Shown here: piece by piece, positions 1 to 9,042 of the stretch
Numbering within the stretch: the stretch's first letter is position 1
Layout of the letters: every line of letters begins with the position of its first letter
NCBI RefSeq assembly: GCF_000970685.1
Contig: NZ_LAJB01000003.1
Coordinates: forward strand, 1-64,000
DNA from: Domibacillus indicus
Lineage (GTDB): Bacteria; Bacillota; Bacilli; Bacillales; Domibacillaceae
Length of the DNA: 64,000 nt
Direction of reading: 5' to 3'
The notes under the pieces: generated by a model
What the model saw: the letters and a program-made list of their open reading frames with translations, nothing else
Database searches by the model: none
What the model was told of the DNA's origin: nothing
Translations under genes and position numbers: made by a program

Positions 1-106
1 CTCCGCTTCCCAGCCGGCCGCGTTCCTGGAGGAACAAACGTTTTCAATCAGCCTGCTTTCTAACTTTGTCTGCACTCTCACACGTCCTGCTTTCTGACGG
101 ACGTGT
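1..106 (+). repeat. Dispersed terminator-linked repeat, copy 1 (truncated by window edge)
   Basis: Bases 1-79 match the right half of the element seen complete near 13.6 and 27.8 kb, sharing the blocks CTCCGCTTCCCAGCCGGC, AACGTTTTCAATCAGCCTGC and TCTAACTTTGTCTGCACTCTCA-type end. It is followed directly by the hairpin ACACGTCC...GGACGTGT at 80-106, as the other copies are followed by a hairpin. The left half and the second hairpin lie outside the window. Confidence 0.8.
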
Positions 107-148
107 TTTTATTTGCATTTTTCCGGCAGCAATTTTCTTTCTTTGCTG

Positions 149-820
149 CTACCAGCGGATTTGTTTGATTAATTCCGCAAGGCGGTCCCGGGACGATTCC
201 GGCATATCCCATGAGTGAATTTCCTTCATAATTTGCTGGAGTGTGCCATGCTCTTTCACGAATCCATTTAACCGGGCAATGACAGTGGAATTTGTAAAAG
301 CTTCCTCAGAAGGATAGTGTATTCGCAACATGTCCGCTGCTTTCTTAAACCGTTTCACGTGATATTTCTGGTGGCGGTCCTCCGCCGGGTAAAATTCAGC
401 ATACGGCTGAATTTCCGTTTCAATGGATTCTTGCCGTTCTTCCTCCAATTCTTTTTTCACTCTCTCGATCACCTGCTTCTGCTCCTTGCCATGGTAGAGA
501 AGAAGGGACATGTACTGGCGCTCTTTATAAGTGACACGATGGGTGGACGTATGGTTTGCCCAAAATGTTCGAATAATATGTTCAAAGGAAAGAATAGACG
601 GATCAAAGTCAATCTGAACGGTCTCTGTATGATCGCCCATATTCCGGTAAGCCGGATTGCTGGCGGTGCCTCCCGCAAAGCCGGTCCGTGTCCTTATAAC
701 CCCCGGCATCGCCCCGAACCGGGCATCAGGGCTCCAAAAGCAGCCCATGCCAAATGTTGCTGTTTGAATGTCCGGAATCCCGGCCTGCCAGACTGCTTCT
801 ATCTCGGCGGTTGTTTTCAT
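149..820 (-). CDS. msrA: Peptide-methionine (S)-S-oxide reductase, divergent long form
   Basis: The 223-residue protein carries the MsrA active-site motif GCFW with the catalytic cysteine at residue 27, followed by PGV...TGFAGG and an HTETVQIDFDP segment, so it should reduce the S-epimer of methionine sulfoxide in oxidised proteins. It differs from textbook MsrA. It is about 45 residues longer, and the usual HDPTT...GNDxGTQYRS block is replaced by HTSTHRVTYKERQYMS, which still supplies the aromatic residue. The extra C-terminal 50 residues are charged and helical-looking. No MsrB gene is adjacent. The gene stands alone, with repeat copy 1 downstream. The family call is secure, the substrate range is inferred. 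Confidence 0.85.
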   Translation of the reverse strand: MKTTAEIEAVWQAGIPDIQTATFGMGCFWSPDARFGAMPGVIRTRTGFAGGTASNPAYRNMGDHTETVQIDFDPSILSFEHIIRTFWANHTSTHRVTYKERQYMSLLLYHGKEQKQVIERVKKELEEERQESIETEIQPYAEFYPAEDRHQKYHVKRFKKAADMLRIHYPSEEAFTNSTVIARLNGFVKEHGTLQQIMKEIHSWDMPESSRDRLAELIKQIRW

Positions 821-867
821 ATTGCTGCCTCCTTTTCTCCATCATAGCGGATTTTCTTTTCTTTATA

Positions 868-900
868 AAAAAATCGCTCCGGGCAGTTTCTGCCCGGAAC
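868..900 (-). terminator. Rho-independent terminator
   Basis: An 11-bp inverted repeat around TCCGGGCAG/CTGCCCGGA is followed on the minus strand by a run of seven T. It lies immediately after the stop codon of the small gene ending at 903. Confidence 0.85.
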
Positions 901-902
901 GA

Positions 903-1283
903 TTATTCTGCAATAGAGACCATAAAAGAACCTGTTTCGTCCGCCGTAATGACCGCTTGTTTATTTTGGCCATGCTGCTCCAGATCGTATGTTTGAACAA
1001 CAGTGTTCAGCTTTGAGGATTCTGTATCAAGATAAGCTCCCGCCGGCACAGCATCAGCAGGCAAAAAACGTTCTGCTATTGCGGCCGCCGCCTGAACGTC
1101 CATCGGCATTGAGCTTGACAGCTTATGTACGATTCGCTCTTCGTCAATCCAGCAGGTCAGCCTGGCATTCACGCCGGGAATGTCAAACAGGATCATGTTA
1201 TCCGTTGAATCGGGTGACGGCTGCCCGCACACAGCAATAAAGGCGTCTATGGAATCGCCGGCTTTTGGGTATCCGTGGTGCAT
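903..1283 (-). CDS. Hypothetical protein, 126 aa
   Basis: I do not recognise this protein. The start is taken at the ATG at 1283 (MHHGYPKAGD), because the sequence AAAAGGAG lies nine bases before it; the in-frame ATG eight codons upstream overlaps that site. The product is soluble, acidic and has no signal peptide or membrane segment. It has an N-terminal half rich in beta-type residues with a single cysteine-containing stretch (FIAVCGQPSP) and a C-terminal half ending VITADETGSFMVSIAE. It has its own terminator and is divergent from the spore protein gene to its right. Its function is unknown. Confidence 0.7.
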   Translation of the reverse strand: MHHGYPKAGDSIDAFIAVCGQPSPDSTDNMILFDIPGVNARLTCWIDEERIVHKLSSSMPMDVQAAAAIAERFLPADAVPAGAYLDTESSKLNTVVQTYDLEQHGQNKQAVITADETGSFMVSIAE

Positions 1284-1432
1284 AAAAAATCGCTCCTTTT
1301 GCTTCATTTTTTTCTCACATAGACTCTACCCTTAATAACGGCTTGCAAAACGGCCTGGCTGCTCTTCCCTTTTCCGTGTACTTCCCAAGTGGAATCCTTC
1401 CAGAACCGATATCATTTGCTACCCGTTTTCGC

Positions 1433-1462
1433 GCATGTTTCTCCCGCTTAAAACAAATAGTA
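1433..1462 (+). promoter_or_regulatory. Sigma-G-like promoter of the SASP gene
   Basis: GCATG at 1433-1437 matches the sigma-G -35 consensus, and AATAGTA at 1456-1462 matches five of seven positions of the -10 consensus, with an 18-base spacer. The predicted start lies just ahead of the ribosome binding site. Forespore transcription is what the family of the downstream gene would require. Confidence 0.5.
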
Positions 1463-1491
1463 TGAACAAGCAAAAAAGGGGGGTGAAAAAC

Positions 1492-1680
1492 ATGGCAAAT
1501 AATCGTCAGCATCTTCTTGTGCCTGGGGCAGAGCAAGTGTTAGAACAATTTAAGTATGAAATTGCCAGCGAATTCGGCGTTACGCTTGGAGCAGACACCC
1601 TTGCCCGTTCAAACGGTTCAACCGGCGGTGAAATGACAAAGCGGCTGGTCCGCTTAGCCCAGCAGGAGCTTGGCCGTTAA
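1492..1680 (+). CDS. Alpha/beta-type small acid-soluble spore protein
   Basis: The 62-residue product has the full signature of alpha/beta SASPs: a glutamine/asparagine-rich start ([15 protein letters not shown]), the GPR protease cleavage region around YEIASEFGV, and the C-terminal block with [15 protein letters not shown]. These proteins saturate spore DNA, protect it against UV and heat, and are degraded at germination by Gpr. The start is the ATG at 1492, preceded by the strong site AGGGGGGTG; codons further upstream in frame lie within the leader. Length and composition are normal for the family. It is monocistronic, with a sigma-G-like promoter upstream. Confidence 0.95.
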   Translation: MANNRQHLLVPGAEQVLEQFKYEIASEFGVTLGADTLARSNGSTGGEMTKRLVRLAQQELGR

Positions 1681-1767
1681 TCCGCCTTTTCCCACGGGAC
1701 GCGCACCTTATAAAATTGAGACGGGAAACCATGCTGGTTTTTGACGCTCTATTTTCCGGTGTGCGTT

Positions 1768-2466
1768 TTATTCTGGTTTCTCTTCTCCCAACACCGCCAC
1801 ATACTGCCGGCCTGATTCGAAAAACTGGCCCGTCCACGTCAGCACATTTTCCATGTAGCCGAGCCGGTCAGCGCTGTAGCGCCCTGCAATGTTCTGATAA
1901 GCCAGAAGTTCATAAATGCCGTCACGTTCAAAATCAACCGGATACAGCCCTGTCAAAGGCGAGACCCAGCCTTCTATCGGCTCTTTCAATGTGCCGTCTG
2001 GAGCATAAATTTCGTTTATATACTCTTCTCCCTTTGTGGTAATATCCAGAACGTACCGTTTGTCCGGCTGCTCGCTTGTTACTTCAACCCGGTAATGATT
2101 TTGATAGCGGACTGCGTATTGTCCTTTTTCATTAAAAGCATCTCCATCAAAAATCTTTTCAAACCGGCCGTTCCTAAATGAAAAAGCATAAGCATAAATA
2201 GTGCCGCCGCTTCCTCCCGTATTGATGACCGCAAGTATATCCTTTATCCTATTTCCCGTAAAATCGCCTAAAAAGATGCCCGGATTGTACCCTGCATTTT
2301 GCGGCAGCGGAATCTGAAACATTCGAGCGGTCCGCCCGCATTGTACAGCAAGAGTAATCTGCTGCAAAAAAGCACTGCCGGGTGTTTGAACCGCCGTCAG
2401 GTAAACAATATCAGGGACCCGGTCTCCCGTCACATCCCCATACTCTACTGCAACGGCTTTTCTCAT
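1768..2466 (-). CDS. FG-GAP/VCBS-repeat-like protein, 232 aa
   Basis: The protein contains repeated Asp-Gly-rich loops of the FG-GAP/VCBS type (EYGDVTGDRVPDIVYL, LGDFTGNRIKDILAVI, PVDFERDGIYELLAYQ), which normally build beta-propeller blades and bind calcium. There is no signal peptide, so it is probably cytoplasmic or spore-associated. The start is set at 2466 (MRKAVAVEYGD), since AAAGGAT lies upstream and the homology-like repeats begin there; an in-frame ATG 15 codons earlier would add an unrelated leader. It is transcribed away from the SASP gene and toward it end to end. Similar proteins occur in spore-forming bacilli, but their role is not known to me. Confidence 0.7.
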   Translation of the reverse strand: MRKAVAVEYGDVTGDRVPDIVYLTAVQTPGSAFLQQITLAVQCGRTARMFQIPLPQNAGYNPGIFLGDFTGNRIKDILAVINTGGSGGTIYAYAFSFRNGRFEKIFDGDAFNEKGQYAVRYQNHYRVEVTSEQPDKRYVLDITTKGEEYINEIYAPDGTLKEPIEGWVSPLTGLYPVDFERDGIYELLAYQNIAGRYSADRLGYMENVLTWTGQFFESGRQYVAVLGEEKPE

Positions 2467-2548
2467 TTTCCTGTATCCTTTCTGTTCCTGGACTGTTATA
2501 CACTTTACCATCCGTATGTGCCTGCCGTTCTTTTTAGACTATAAAAAA

Positions 2549-2577
2549 AAGAGACAGGAGAGGTTCCTGTCTCTTTT
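2549..2577. terminator. Terminator after cysI
   Basis: The inverted repeat AAGAGACAGGA/TCCTGTCTCTT has T runs on both sides. On the minus strand it follows the stop of cysI by about ten bases. Confidence 0.85.
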
Positions 2578-2585
2578 GCTCATGA

Positions 2586-4313
2586 TTAATTATGGAAGTT
2601 TGTTCCGTCCGTTGTTGCTTCAACAATGCCGGCACGGATCACGAAGTCACCGAAGTGCTCGCCCTCCTGGCGTTCTTTTGCGTAGCGGGAAAGAACGACG
2701 CGCAGCTCTTTTAGAATTTCTTCTTCACCGATGTTTTCACGGTACATTTTGCTTAAGCGGCTGCCGTCATGCGCAGCGCCTAAATACATATTGTACTTGC
2801 CGACTGCTTTTCCGATAAAGCCGATTTCACCAAGGGCGTGGCGGGCGCACCCGTTCGGGCAGCCTGTCATGCGGATGGTAATTTCTTTATCGCGAAGGCC
2901 GTTTTCATCGATGATTTCATCAATTTTATCCATTAAGCCCGGCAGGTAGCGCTCCGCTTCCGCCATGGCAAGGCCGCATGTTGGCAGTGCGACACATGCA
3001 AGCGCGCTGCGGCGGATGGCCGAGTGGTGTGCGCCTTCTGTCAAGCCGTACTGGTCAATCAGCGCCTCGATTTTTTTCTTGCTTTGAGCGGATACGTTGC
3101 CGATAATCAAGTTCTGGTTAGACGTTAAGCGGAAATCACCTTTATGAACTTTTGCAATTTCGCGGATTCCCGTCATCAGCTTGTATTCCGGATAGTCGAC
3201 GATCCGTCCGCCTTCCACGAACATGGTGAAATGCCATTTGCCTTTCACACCTTTTTGCCAGCCGTAACGGTCACCATTATGCTCAAACTTAAATTCGCGT
3301 GCTTCACCAAGCGTCCAGCCAAGGCGGCGCTCAAGCTCCGCTTTTACGTTTTCAAGGCCAAGACGGTCGACTGTGTACTTGAAGCGGGCATATTTGCGGA
3401 CAGAGCGGTTGCCGTAGTCACGCTGAATCGTAATTACTTTTTCCGCAAGATCGACAATTTTGTCCGGTGTAACAAATCCGATTACTTTTCCAAGCTGCGG
3501 ATACGTTTGTGTATCGCCATGTGTCATACCCATACCGCCGCCGATTGTTACGTTAAAGCCGACAAGCTGATTGTTTTCCACAATTGCAATTAAGCCAAGA
3601 TCCTGTGAAAACACATCAATGTCATTGGATGGCGGCACCGCAATGCCGATTTTAAACTTACGCGGCAGGTAAAGCGGGCCGTACATTGGCTCTTCATTTT
3701 CTGTCTCCGGCGTGCCGGCTACTTTTTCTTCTCCAAGCCAGATCTCATGATACGCACGTGATTTCGGCAGCAGGTCATCACTCAGCTTTTGCGCCAGAGC
3801 ATGCACCTCTGTGTGAATCTCGGACAGATATGGATTCGATGTAGCCATAACGTTCCGGTTTACGTCTCCGCAGGCCGCAATGGTATCCATCATTGTTGAA
3901 TGAATATCCTGAATGGTCTGCTTCATGTTCCATTTTAAAATGCCATGGATCTGGAACGTTTCCCGTGTTGTTAATTTTAACGTGCCGTTGCCGTATTTAT
4001 GGGCTAGACTGTCCATCATCAGCCACTGGCTTGGTGTCGCCACGCCGCCCGGCAGCCGGACGCGCAGCATAAATTGATATGCTGGCTCCAATTTTTGTTT
4101 TTGGCGCTCTGTACGAAGATCACGGTCATCCTGCAAATAGCTGCCGTGATGCTTCATCAAGCGGTTATCGTCTTCTGGAATGCCGGCACTCATCCGGTCT
4201 TCCATTACTTCTGCCAGTGTCCCGCGCAAGAATTTGCTTCTCTCTTTAATGCCTTCTACATCACTTGGCGGGCCATCGGGTGCTCGTAACACGTCATTTA
4301 ACGTTTTGCTCAT
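2586..4313 (-). CDS. cysI: Sulfite reductase (NADPH) hemoprotein beta subunit
   Basis: The 575-residue protein is the catalytic subunit that reduces sulfite to sulfide using siroheme and a 4Fe-4S cluster. The cluster and siroheme ligands are visible as CVALPTC around residue 435 and [10 protein letters not shown] around residue 480. The ferredoxin-like half-domains with [12 protein letters not shown] and [11 protein letters not shown] are in place. The start at 4313 ([14 protein letters not shown]) follows GAGAGGGGA; an upstream in-frame ATG has no such site. It lies 28 bases after cysJ in the same operon, the order seen in Bacillus subtilis, where the LysR regulator CysL controls the pair. 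No CysL gene is in this window. Confidence 0.97.
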   Translation of the reverse strand: MSKTLNDVLRAPDGPPSDVEGIKERSKFLRGTLAEVMEDRMSAGIPEDDNRLMKHHGSYLQDDRDLRTERQKQKLEPAYQFMLRVRLPGGVATPSQWLMMDSLAHKYGNGTLKLTTRETFQIHGILKWNMKQTIQDIHSTMMDTIAACGDVNRNVMATSNPYLSEIHTEVHALAQKLSDDLLPKSRAYHEIWLGEEKVAGTPETENEEPMYGPLYLPRKFKIGIAVPPSNDIDVFSQDLGLIAIVENNQLVGFNVTIGGGMGMTHGDTQTYPQLGKVIGFVTPDKIVDLAEKVITIQRDYGNRSVRKYARFKYTVDRLGLENVKAELERRLGWTLGEAREFKFEHNGDRYGWQKGVKGKWHFTMFVEGGRIVDYPEYKLMTGIREIAKVHKGDFRLTSNQNLIIGNVSAQSKKKIEALIDQYGLTEGAHHSAIRRSALACVALPTCGLAMAEAERYLPGLMDKIDEIIDENGLRDKEITIRMTGCPNGCARHALGEIGFIGKAVGKYNMYLGAAHDGSRLSKMYRENIGEEEILKELRVVLSRYAKERQEGEHFGDFVIRAGIVEATTDGTNFHN

Positions 4314-4341
4314 TGTGCATTGTCCCCTCTCAATCAAAACC

Positions 4342-6165
4342 TTAATATACGTCACGCTGATAGCGTTTCTGCTGCTGCATATCCGTGATATATTGTTCCG
4401 CCTGTTCGCGGCTCATATTGCCTTCTTTTTCGACAATTTCAATTAATGTATTGTGAACGTCATGTGCCATGTTTTTCTCATCGCCGCATACGTAAACCGC
4501 TGCGCCTTCCTGCAGCCACTCGAACAATTCCTTGCTGTTCTCCAGCATGCGGTGCTGGACATACACTTTTTCCGCTGTGTCGCGAGAGAATGCAACATCC
4601 ATTTTGGTCAAAACGCCGTCTGCCAGCCATTTCTGCCATTCCGTCTGGTACAAGAAATCCGTTACGAAATGCTGGTCGCCAAAGAACATCCATGCTTTTC
4701 CTTCAGCACCTGCTTCTTCGCGCTCCTGCATAAAGGAACGGAACGGGGCAACCCCTGTTCCCGGCCCAATCATAATGACCGGCGTTTCCGGATTTTGTGG
4801 AAGCTTAAAGTTGTCGTTTTGCTGAATGTAAACCGGCAGCATATCACCCGGCTCCAGGCGCTCTGCACAAAGAATCGAGCAAACGCCGCTCCGGTCACGG
4901 CCGTTTGCATTGTAGCGGACCGCACCAATCGTTACGTGCACTTCTTCCGGATTTGCTTCCAGGCTGCTTGCAATCGAATAAAGGCGCGCCGGCATTTTGC
5001 GAAGTACATTGACAAAATCCTGCGGCGACACACCAAACGGGCCAAACTGCTGAACAACATCAAGCAGGTCACGGCCGCTGATATAGGCTTTTACTTTCTC
5101 ACTGTCGCCGATTAGCTCATGAAGCTCATCAACGCCTGTCAGCTGGGCGATTTTTTCCAGCAGCGGCTTTGTTAAAACGGTAATTTCATAATGCTTCAAA
5201 AGAGCATTGCGCAATGATAACACATCGCCCTGTTTATTAATTGTCACCGTTTCATCCGGGTTCCAGCCAAAGGCTGCAATCAGTTCATCGACCAATTTCG
5301 GGTCATTTTCCGGATAAATGCCAAGTGCATCACCCGGTTTATACGTAAGCCCTGAGCCTTCAAGTGAAAGCTCAATATGGCGTGTTTCTTTATTAGAACC
5401 GCGTCCGTTTAAGTTAATGCTTTCAAGCACTTCCGCACGGAACGGATTTGTTCTGGAGTATTCGGACTCTACATCCTGCGCATTGGAGGCTTCCTGTGCC
5501 GGAGCCGCACTTGCTGCTGATGCTGCTGATAATCCATTTACCACACTGTCCAGCCACTCTGCTGCAGGCTCATCAAAATCAAGATCGCAGTCCACACGCG
5601 GTGCAATGCGCTCGCCGCCAAGCTCTTCCAGGCGCTGGTCGAATTCTTTTCCAGTCTGGCAGAAAAATTCATAAGAGCTGTCGCCAAGAGCCAGCACAGA
5701 GAAACGAAGATCGTCCAGCTTCGGCGCGCGCTTGCCATGAAGAAATTCATGGAATGTAATCGCATTATCCGGTGGATCGCCTTCTCCGTGTGTACTCGCC
5801 ACGATCAGCAGGTTTTGTACTTTTTTCAAATTGTTTGGCTTAAAGTCGCTCATCGCTGAAACCGTTACGTTAAAGCCTTTTGACTCGAGCGTCTTGCCGG
5901 CTTTTTGGGAAAGCCGCTGGGCGTTTCCAGTTTGAGAGCCGTACAAAATGGTAACATCTTTCGACACAGCCGGCGCTGCCTGAGCAGGCGCTGCTGCTTC
6001 AGCCGCGGCCGGTGCTGCTGATGGAGCTGATACAGCTGCTGATGGAGAAGCTGCTAAAAAGCCCGTCAGCCATATTTTTTGTGATTCAGTTAATGTAGGC
6101 AGAAGACGGTTCAGGAGCTCTGCCTGCTCCTCATTAAACGGACTATTTGTTACTTGAAGTTGCAA
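4342..6165 (-). CDS. cysJ: Sulfite reductase (NADPH) flavoprotein alpha subunit
   Basis: The 607-residue flavoprotein passes electrons from NADPH through FAD and FMN to CysI. The FMN-binding flavodoxin domain begins at [13 protein letters not shown] near residue 75. The FAD site shows RLYSIASS, and the NADP site shows [17 protein letters not shown]. The start is assigned to a TTG at 6165 (reading [18 protein letters not shown]), because GGTGAGGTGG lies six bases before it and this matches the known N-terminus of the family; an in-frame ATG 18 codons upstream lacks a site. An alanine- and proline-rich linker (residues 45-70) separates a short N-terminal segment from the flavodoxin domain. Confidence 0.96.
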   Translation of the reverse strand: MQLQVTNSPFNEEQAELLNRLLPTLTESQKIWLTGFLAASPSAAVSAPSAAPAAAEAAAPAQAAPAVSKDVTILYGSQTGNAQRLSQKAGKTLESKGFNVTVSAMSDFKPNNLKKVQNLLIVASTHGEGDPPDNAITFHEFLHGKRAPKLDDLRFSVLALGDSSYEFFCQTGKEFDQRLEELGGERIAPRVDCDLDFDEPAAEWLDSVVNGLSAASAASAAPAQEASNAQDVESEYSRTNPFRAEVLESINLNGRGSNKETRHIELSLEGSGLTYKPGDALGIYPENDPKLVDELIAAFGWNPDETVTINKQGDVLSLRNALLKHYEITVLTKPLLEKIAQLTGVDELHELIGDSEKVKAYISGRDLLDVVQQFGPFGVSPQDFVNVLRKMPARLYSIASSLEANPEEVHVTIGAVRYNANGRDRSGVCSILCAERLEPGDMLPVYIQQNDNFKLPQNPETPVIMIGPGTGVAPFRSFMQEREEAGAEGKAWMFFGDQHFVTDFLYQTEWQKWLADGVLTKMDVAFSRDTAEKVYVQHRMLENSKELFEWLQEGAAVYVCGDEKNMAHDVHNTLIEIVEKEGNMSREQAEQYITDMQQQKRYQRDVY

Positions 6166-6345
6166 CACGATCCACCTCACCCAATATAGGAAATTCTTTT
6201 TAACGCCATAATAATACATCTATCTTAGACCTATTATTCCTACGAGTCAAGTCGGTTTTAGTTATGTTAGGTATAACCTTTTGCTTATGATAAAGATCAT
6301 TTTAATAAGAATCATTCTCAGTTATGTAAGGAGGCTCTTTCTTTC

Positions 6346-6455
6346 GGTCGGTATTTTTTAATTCAGGGCGGTACATGCTGTGCTTCGGGCGGTATATCCT
6401 TCCTTCTGCCCCCTCACGCAAAATACCGCCCCAAAATTTCAAATACCGGCTAAAG
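6346..6455 (-). repeat. TACCGCC-type palindromic repeat, copy 1
   Basis: About 110 bp read on the minus strand contain the series GCCGGTAT, GGGGCGGTAT, ATACCGCCCGAAGCA, TACCGCCC and AAAAAATACCG, which can fold into nested stems. The same series recurs at 15948-16055. It lies 181 bp upstream of cysJ and 36 bp downstream of the gene ending at 6491. No coding function is seen. Confidence 0.75.
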
Positions 6456-6490
6456 AAGATGGAATAGCCTGTTAGAAGGAAACCCGCTGA

Positions 6491-6739
6491 TCAAGCCCGC
6501 TCATCATGAGCAGGATGCGCTCCTGGATACTGTCTCGGTATGCTGTCATGCTGGTGTCTGAACTCATACGTAAAAGCGCTGGCAGTCCGCTGGCCTTTTT
6601 TCCATGGTGTACTTTTATTTTCGACCGGTGTTTGTTTTCCATCTGCTGCCCCATAAGCACCTTCGGGAAATTCTTCCGGCAAAATCGTCTGGTCATCCTG
6701 AACGCTGCTTATTTCCTGATAAGACGTTTTTTTCTTCAA
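6491..6739 (-). CDS. Conserved small protein, 82 aa
   Basis: The start is a TTG at 6739 preceded by AAGGGGGTG at good spacing. The predicted product is hydrophilic and proline-rich. It has a core reading STPWKKGQRTASAFTYEF and an end reading PRQYPGAHPAHDERA. Similar short cytosolic proteins occur in other bacilli as far as I recall, but no function is attached to them. No membrane segment or signal is visible. It is divergent from the YceI gene, which shares the intergenic region. Confidence 0.65.
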   Translation of the reverse strand: MKKKTSYQEISSVQDDQTILPEEFPEGAYGAADGKQTPVENKSTPWKKGQRTASAFTYEFRHQHDSIPRQYPGAHPAHDERA

Positions 6740-6831
6740 TTCTTCACCCCCTTTTTTCTAGCATTTGTTGTTTTGTTCATTTCAATGAAGGGAACATTGA
6801 AAAAAAGATAAGCACCCGAGGGGGAATAACA

Positions 6832-7344
6832 ATGGATAAAACAAGGTGGACGGTTGATCCGGCTCACAGCAGCGTTGGTTTTAATATTTGCTTTTCAAAG
6901 GCCAGTAAAATAAAAGGCACCTTTCATTCCTACGAAGCGGTAATGGAAGCCGATCCAGGCAGCCTTGTTACCGCCAACATCGCTTTTACAGTTGATCTGG
7001 CAAGTGTGGATACACAAAGCAAAGAGCGGGACGCCCGTTTACTTTCTGAAGACTTTTTTGATGTGGAAAAGTTTCCTGAAATGCGCTTTATCGCCAACAA
7101 CATTTTGCAGCAGGACGATGGACAGTATGAACTGGTCGGTGAGTTTTCTCTGCACGGTGTAACCCGGACGGAATCCATTTTTTTAACATTTAAAGAAGAA
7201 GTGAAAGACCCGGACGGCAGTGAGAAAGCCGGGTTTCATGCGGAAGGCAAAATTAAGCGGAGTGATTATGGACTGACCCTTGGTGCGCCGACTGGTGACG
7301 ATGTAAACATCGAGCTTGACGTCCGGCTTATAAAAGAAGCATAA
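6832..7344 (+). CDS. YceI-family lipid-binding protein
   Basis: The 170-residue product is a YceI-family lipocalin-like barrel. It begins WTVDPAHSSVGFNICF, continues with the family block DARLLSEDFFDVEKFPEMRF, and ends with the IKRSDYGLT segment. Known members bind isoprenoid chains such as polyprenyl quinone precursors. There is no signal peptide here, so it should be cytoplasmic, as in other Firmicutes. The start at 6832 is chosen because GAGGGGG lies just before it. The gene is single and is closed by a bidirectional terminator shared with the flotillin gene. Confidence 0.9.
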   Translation: MDKTRWTVDPAHSSVGFNICFSKASKIKGTFHSYEAVMEADPGSLVTANIAFTVDLASVDTQSKERDARLLSEDFFDVEKFPEMRFIANNILQQDDGQYELVGEFSLHGVTRTESIFLTFKEEVKDPDGSEKAGFHAEGKIKRSDYGLTLGAPTGDDVNIELDVRLIKEA

Positions 7345-7345
7345 C

Positions 7346-7375
7346 AAACAGCCTCTTTCGTTAAGAGGCTGTTTT
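7346..7375. terminator. Bidirectional terminator between yceI and flotillin genes
   Basis: AACAGCCTCTT and AAGAGGCTGTT pair into an 11-bp stem with T-rich flanks on both strands, between two convergent stop codons. Confidence 0.85.
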
Positions 7376-7394
7376 ACGGTATAAAGCGGGTACT

Positions 7395-8864
7395 TTATGC
7401 CTCTTTTTCGTTTATTCCTTCGGCCGGCGGGGCTTCGGATTTTTTTCCTTTTGACGTAAAATCTTTTAACAGGCCGGCGACATCAATGCCGGTTAATTCC
7501 TTCAGCGGTTCCTGAATGCCAAGCATTGTGTCTGTCACGCCTTTGCTGACCGATGGGATGCCGGATTCGCTTCCGGTCTGGATCACTTTGATAGAATCAA
7601 CATTGTTCAGCGGCTGGGCAACTTTTTCGGCAAGAAGCGGCAGCATTTCGATAATTTTCTCCGTAATAATAACGTCGCCGTGCTCTTCGATCGCCTCGGC
7701 AAGAAGCTGGCGGGCTTTTGCTTCCGCTTCCCCTTTTTTCAGCACCACTTCTGCTTCCGCAAGACCTGCCTCGCGGATAATCCGCGCTTTCGCTGCTCCG
7801 TCGATCTGCGCTTTTTGTGCTTCTGCTTCCGCTTTTTTCGTAGTTTCATAGAAATCCGCGTCCGCTTTGGCTTTACGAATCTTGGTTTCTTCTGCTTCCA
7901 GTGCCACGAGGCGTTCCCGTTCAAGCTGCTGGATGCGGAGCTGTTCTTCTTTTTCACGGCCGATTAATTTCAATTCCTCTTCTTTTACTTCCTTGGCAAG
8001 CTTGGCCCGTTCAAGCTCATAGGACTGCTCGGATTTCGCCCGCGCCCGCTCGGTTTCTTCTTTAATGGCCGCATCTTTTAAGTCTTTGGCTTTTTTTGAT
8101 TCAGCCGTGGCTATTTCACGCTTGTACTCTTCCTCACGTGCTTCCTGGTCTGTTTTCGCTCTGTGTATCCGCGTTTCCCGCTCGCTGTCCGCTTCGGCGA
8201 TTTCCGCCTGCTTGCGCACTTCGGCAATTCTTGGGCGGCCCAGGTTATCAAGATAGCCGTTTTTCGCGTCTGAATCACGAAGGTCCGTCAGTCCGAGAGA
8301 GGTAATTTTAAAGCCCATTTCATCAAGCTGCTTTTGGGCAATTTCTGTGACCTGCTGATTAAACCCTTCCCGGTCGCCATTAATCTCTTCTACTGTCATT
8401 TTCGATAAAATGGCGCGCAGGTTGCTGCCTAACACCTCGGTAATTTCCACTTCAATTTCTTCCTGCTTTTTCCCTAAAAACTGCTCGGCGTAATTCGCAA
8501 TTCCTTTCAATGTATCCGCCACTTTTACCATCGCGACTGCATCCGCGACAATTGGTACGCCGCCATTGGTGTAAACGCGCGGTGTCGTAAGCTTAAGCTG
8601 AAACGAAGTTAAATTCACCGGTGTGGCCGTTTGAAACATGCGAAGACGATAGCCGCCGCCGCGGACAATTTTCATCGAACGGCCTTCATCATCCGTAAAG
8701 ATATTGGTTTCTTTTTCAATATCCCCAAGCTTTGGTCCGGTAATAACAAGTGCTTCATTAGACTTTGCCGTCCGGTAGCGCACTTTCATAAAAAAATACC
8801 AGAGTGCCGCACCGACTGCCGCTACAATCAAAAGAAAAATAACAAGAATAACTGCATTTCCCAT
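7395..8864 (-). CDS. floT: Flotillin (SPFH/band 7 protein)
   Basis: The 489-residue protein has one N-terminal membrane segment (residues 4-26), an SPFH/band 7 domain (about 30-200), a long Ala-Glu-Lys-rich coiled coil (about 215-385) and a flotillin C-terminal region. This is the architecture of FloT (YuaG) in Bacillus subtilis, which oligomerises in functional membrane microdomains and influences membrane fluidity, secretion and kinase signalling. The usual partner gene for an NfeD-type protein (YuaF) is not adjacent in this window, so the gene stands alone between convergent neighbours. Confidence 0.93.
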   Translation of the reverse strand: MGNAVILVIFLLIVAAVGAALWYFFMKVRYRTAKSNEALVITGPKLGDIEKETNIFTDDEGRSMKIVRGGGYRLRMFQTATPVNLTSFQLKLTTPRVYTNGGVPIVADAVAMVKVADTLKGIANYAEQFLGKKQEEIEVEITEVLGSNLRAILSKMTVEEINGDREGFNQQVTEIAQKQLDEMGFKITSLGLTDLRDSDAKNGYLDNLGRPRIAEVRKQAEIAEADSERETRIHRAKTDQEAREEEYKREIATAESKKAKDLKDAAIKEETERARAKSEQSYELERAKLAKEVKEEELKLIGREKEEQLRIQQLERERLVALEAEETKIRKAKADADFYETTKKAEAEAQKAQIDGAAKARIIREAGLAEAEVVLKKGEAEAKARQLLAEAIEEHGDVIITEKIIEMLPLLAEKVAQPLNNVDSIKVIQTGSESGIPSVSKGVTDTMLGIQEPLKELTGIDVAGLLKDFTSKGKKSEAPPAEGINEKEA

Positions 8865-8953
8865 AACCCGACTTCCTTTCCTTAAAAAATATGGTCTGCT
8901 CGTTTATACGGGTTTGAATGGAAAAAGTTTCATTTTGCCTTATCTTTATTCAT

Positions 8954-8986
8954 AAAAAAATCCCACAGCTGTCGAAGCTGTGGGAT
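8954..8986 (-). terminator. Terminator of the MFS exporter gene
   Basis: ATCCCACAGCT and AGCTGTGGGAT form an 11-bp stem with a GTCG-type loop and a run of seven T on the minus strand, about 60 bases beyond the exporter stop codon. Confidence 0.9.
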
Positions 8987-9042
8987 TCGGCCGGTTTATG
9001 CACGGGAGCATACTATTCGTTATCACTCCCGGCAAACGGCCG

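Noticed and set aside
4446-5115. Long plus-strand open frames antisense to cysJ and cysI
   Set aside because: They lack ribosome binding sites and have compositions typical of antisense reading of a real gene; the minus-strand proteins are fully recognised.
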